Source of the DNA: Favolaschia claudopus
Taxonomy: Eukaryota > Basidiomycota > Agaricomycetes > Agaricales > Mycenaceae
Direction of reading: 5' to 3'
Assembly (NCBI GenBank): GCA_037176885.1
Contig: JAWWNJ010000007.1
Span: 310,001-374,000, forward strand
Length of the DNA stretch: 64,000 nt
Translations under genes and position numbers: made by a program
Notes under the pieces: generated by a model
What the model saw: the letters and a program-made list of their open reading frames with translations, nothing else
Databases searched by the model: none
What the model was told of the DNA's origin: nothing
Part shown: in pieces, positions 61,687-64,000 of the stretch
Position numbering within the stretch: the stretch's first letter is position 1
Layout: each line of letters begins with the position of its first letter

Positions 61687-61903
61687 GTAAGCAAGCTTTC
61701 GTTTCTTTGGTTTCAAGTTCTTTCAATGCGTTACCCAAGCCATCCGCACGTCGATCACTATACGTATCGACGTCCCGCGAGTAGAATGTTCTTTCAATGA
61801 CGTATGTGGCCTCAACACTTGCCTGTGTTCTCAACCTCGACGCCGCCTTCAATTCAAGACTCGAGATTTCGACGTCCGCCGAGCGACGTCCTCGCCCCTC
61901 ATC

Positions 61904-62625
61904 GTAAGCTTGCCTCCTCATTCCTCGTGTATTCTTAACTCATTTCATACCCCATATTTCAAAAAAAGCTTCCGCTGCGCGGCGCTTGTCATCGACACGG
62001 CCTCCCAAATTCAAAATTCAATTTTTGAGCGTCCACCAAGCGACGCTGTTGAATAGTCGTCAGGTGCGCTGCTACTCTCACTGTGCTCATCTTCTCACTA
62101 ATCCGGAAATTTTTCTTCCCGCTGCGCGGGGGCCCTTCATCAACGCCAAGACCGCCGTATTCAAAATTCGAGATTCCGCCTTCCCGCGAGCGGCCATTTG
62201 GATAACCAGGTGCGTACTTCTCCATTTTCTATTGCATTCCCTCTCTAATTCGAGTGCTTCAAGATATTTTCCTTCGCTGCGCGGCCCTCAACCCCAACCC
62301 AACCCCTTCAAGGAGTCAACAAGTCCGCGCAGTCAAAGAAAATTTTCTTCGCTGCGCGGCTCACCTTGTACGTCAACTAGCACCTTGTCTCCTTCCGTTC
62401 CTGACCAATTCTACAAGTCTACTCGGTTTTTTCTTCCGCTGCGCGGCGCCGTCACCAACATGTCGATCTCTTTCCACACTGATCGGCTCGACTTCTTGCA
62501 GTCATTCTGCCTCCAATTTGGTGAGTTTCCCGTCCTTTTGTTCCCTCCCTTTGCGGGCTCTGATTGCGTGAAGGAACAGGGACTTCAAATTCCACGGGTT
62601 CCACGCGGAGTTCAAATTTACACGG
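61904..62625 (+). ncRNA. R-II-C copy 2
   Basis: Same as 32584-33305, with few indels. Confidence 0.55.
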
Positions 62626-62966
62626 GTGAGTATGCACTTCAAATTTCCACTACGTACAGAATTCAGGGACTTTGCCCCGGTAGCTAGTAGATGTAGATCT
62701 GTAAATCTGGATCTCCGCCGTAGCGTAGCGTACGTACCAGGACCCTTGAAACAAGCCGGGAGAAACGGGCTTCTCAAGGGTCTGAAAATCAAAAATTTTC
62801 TCCCGGTTGTATGTAAGTAGAAAATAAATCCTTTTGAGACCCGCTCCGAAAAAGTATAAGTTGGAGGCTGGCAAGTCGCTTGCGACCTTGGTCGCGCGGC
62901 GAGCTTAGTCGTGCGGTGAGCGTGGAGGTGGCTGGAAATTGCCTTTTTGGGAGATCAAAGCGAATT

Positions 62967-64000
62967 TTATTCAAGCTGGCTACGACGAAGCAACTCGATG
63001 TCTTCCGCCTTGTAGTCGTCTAAATAAACCACATGCCTCCCAAATCCACTGGTATTCCTGAACTTTCCCCCTGCACATGCAAAATCGTCAGCGTAAATCT
63101 CGCAAGGAATTTCAGAGCAAAACTCACAATCCACCACCCTTAACAATCGTTAACCCCGGCGGCGCCAACAAATGTGTCAACACCCCATAAGACGACTCTC
63201 CCAATAACAAGACATCGCTTCGACTCAACACACGCAAATCATCCAACGCCTGGGTCTGCGGCGAATACAACAGCGTATATTCTTCCGCTTCCAAATTGAG
63301 TAAAGCGATGACCGCGCGGTCCGGCTTCCTCCATTGCGATTGTGATTTCAAGTGGGTTGGAGGAGAAGGCTCGGAGATCGGTGAGGATGCGCGCGATGTC
63401 GGGGAAGTTCATGGAGCCGTAGAAGTCGTGTGTGGAGATGTCGGTGCCGGGCGGAGGCGCGGTGTCGCCCCATCTGATGTGGATGCCGACGGACATTGGG
63501 GCGGGGGGAGGGGTTAGATGAGAAGGAGAGAGAAGGAGGGGGAGAAAGATGATGAGGATGAGGTGTGGGATGAGGCGCGAGCGGACCCAGGGTATGATGC
63601 ATCCGTTGAGGTCTTGTGTGAGCTGACTCAGACGAGATGAATGAATTTATGATTGAGAACGGATGAGAAGAACAACCCACCTCATCGACCTCTGTATCCA
63701 AAATACCCGTACAATCCGCCATTCGAGTTCTGACTTCGTCTAGCCTTGCGATCGCCGAGTCTTCCCCGGCACACCAGCCTCTAACGACAACGTCGCGGTC
63801 TTCATGAGGGATGAAGTCTTGCACGCGGCATGCTTTAGTGACGTTGAGCGTTTGGGGATTCGGCGTTGGCGTTGTAAATCTCGGACTGCGAGTATCGGTG
63901 GTCCCCAGACCTCGTTCCAGCCGAAATGAAGTGACGAATCGAGGACTTGTGATAGCACGATACTTTGCTTGAAGTGTTGCAGTAACTGACTATACTTAGG
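62967..64000 (-). pseudogene. GT copy 7, 5' part off the right edge
   Basis: Visible exons: complement(join(62967..63070,63128..63622,63681..>64000)). It matches copy 4, including the DIELLRRSQLE end and the unusual ACTGACTATACTT stretch at the window edge. One-base insertions near 63070, 63322 and 63500-63510 break the frame. The region of the nonsense codon seen in copies 1 and 4 lies outside the window. Confidence 0.65.

Larger units (their letters stand above)
55739..64000. repeat. monomer C, copy 2, cut by the right edge
   Basis: Near-identical to 26437 onward, up to the middle of GT exon 2, where the window ends. Confidence 0.85.

Overview
This looks like nuclear DNA of a mushroom-forming fungus (Agaricomycetes, Basidiomycota). 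Introns are 42-75 nt with GTRNGT-type donors, CTRAC-type branch sites and YAG acceptors. The left flank carries a Mutator-like (MULE) transposase of the kind common in these fungi, and there are no bacterial gene features. The organism call is an inference from style, not from a marker gene.

Layout: (i) 1-4416 is transposon DNA: a MULE transposase gene running off the left edge, and a separate 3' fragment of a related transposase whose last intron contains a 265-bp Tc1/mariner-type MITE. (ii) 4417-4727 is the junction. (iii) From 4728 to the right edge the window is one giant tandem array. Its monomers are 9.0-10.3 kb and come in three types (A, B, C). The A-B-C trimer of 29,274 bp (6167-35440) starts again at 35441 and runs off the right edge, so this is a higher-order repeat. 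Seven copies of one minus-strand gene, a predicted Golgi type II membrane glycosyltransferase (GT) with an HIRWGD motif, occur at 4.7, 13.9, 24.5, 33.6, 43.1, 53.8 and 63.0 kb.

Each monomer has the same order of four blocks. P is a plus-strand, proline-rich, poorly conserved locus starting head-to-head with the preceding GT gene. Q is a minus-strand block of about 3-4 kb packed with splice signals and microexons (30-65 nt where I could define them). R is a plus-strand block of repeated exons, divergent from Q. In R-I the exons are mostly 130-175 nt, separated by introns of about 50 nt. In R-II many exons are about 116 nt and carry GC-rich hairpins. The next GT gene lies convergent to R. I find no reading frame that survives splicing in Q or R, so I treat them as candidate intron-dense structured non-coding RNAs. 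Coding function is not excluded.

Most GT copies are broken: copies 1 and 4 share a stop codon, copies 2 and 5 carry a 495-bp MITE in exon 2, and several copies have one-base frameshifts. Many of these small indels are not shared between matching copies of the two trimers and sit in homopolymers. They may be sequencing errors, and a false assembly duplication of the trimer cannot be excluded from the sequence alone.
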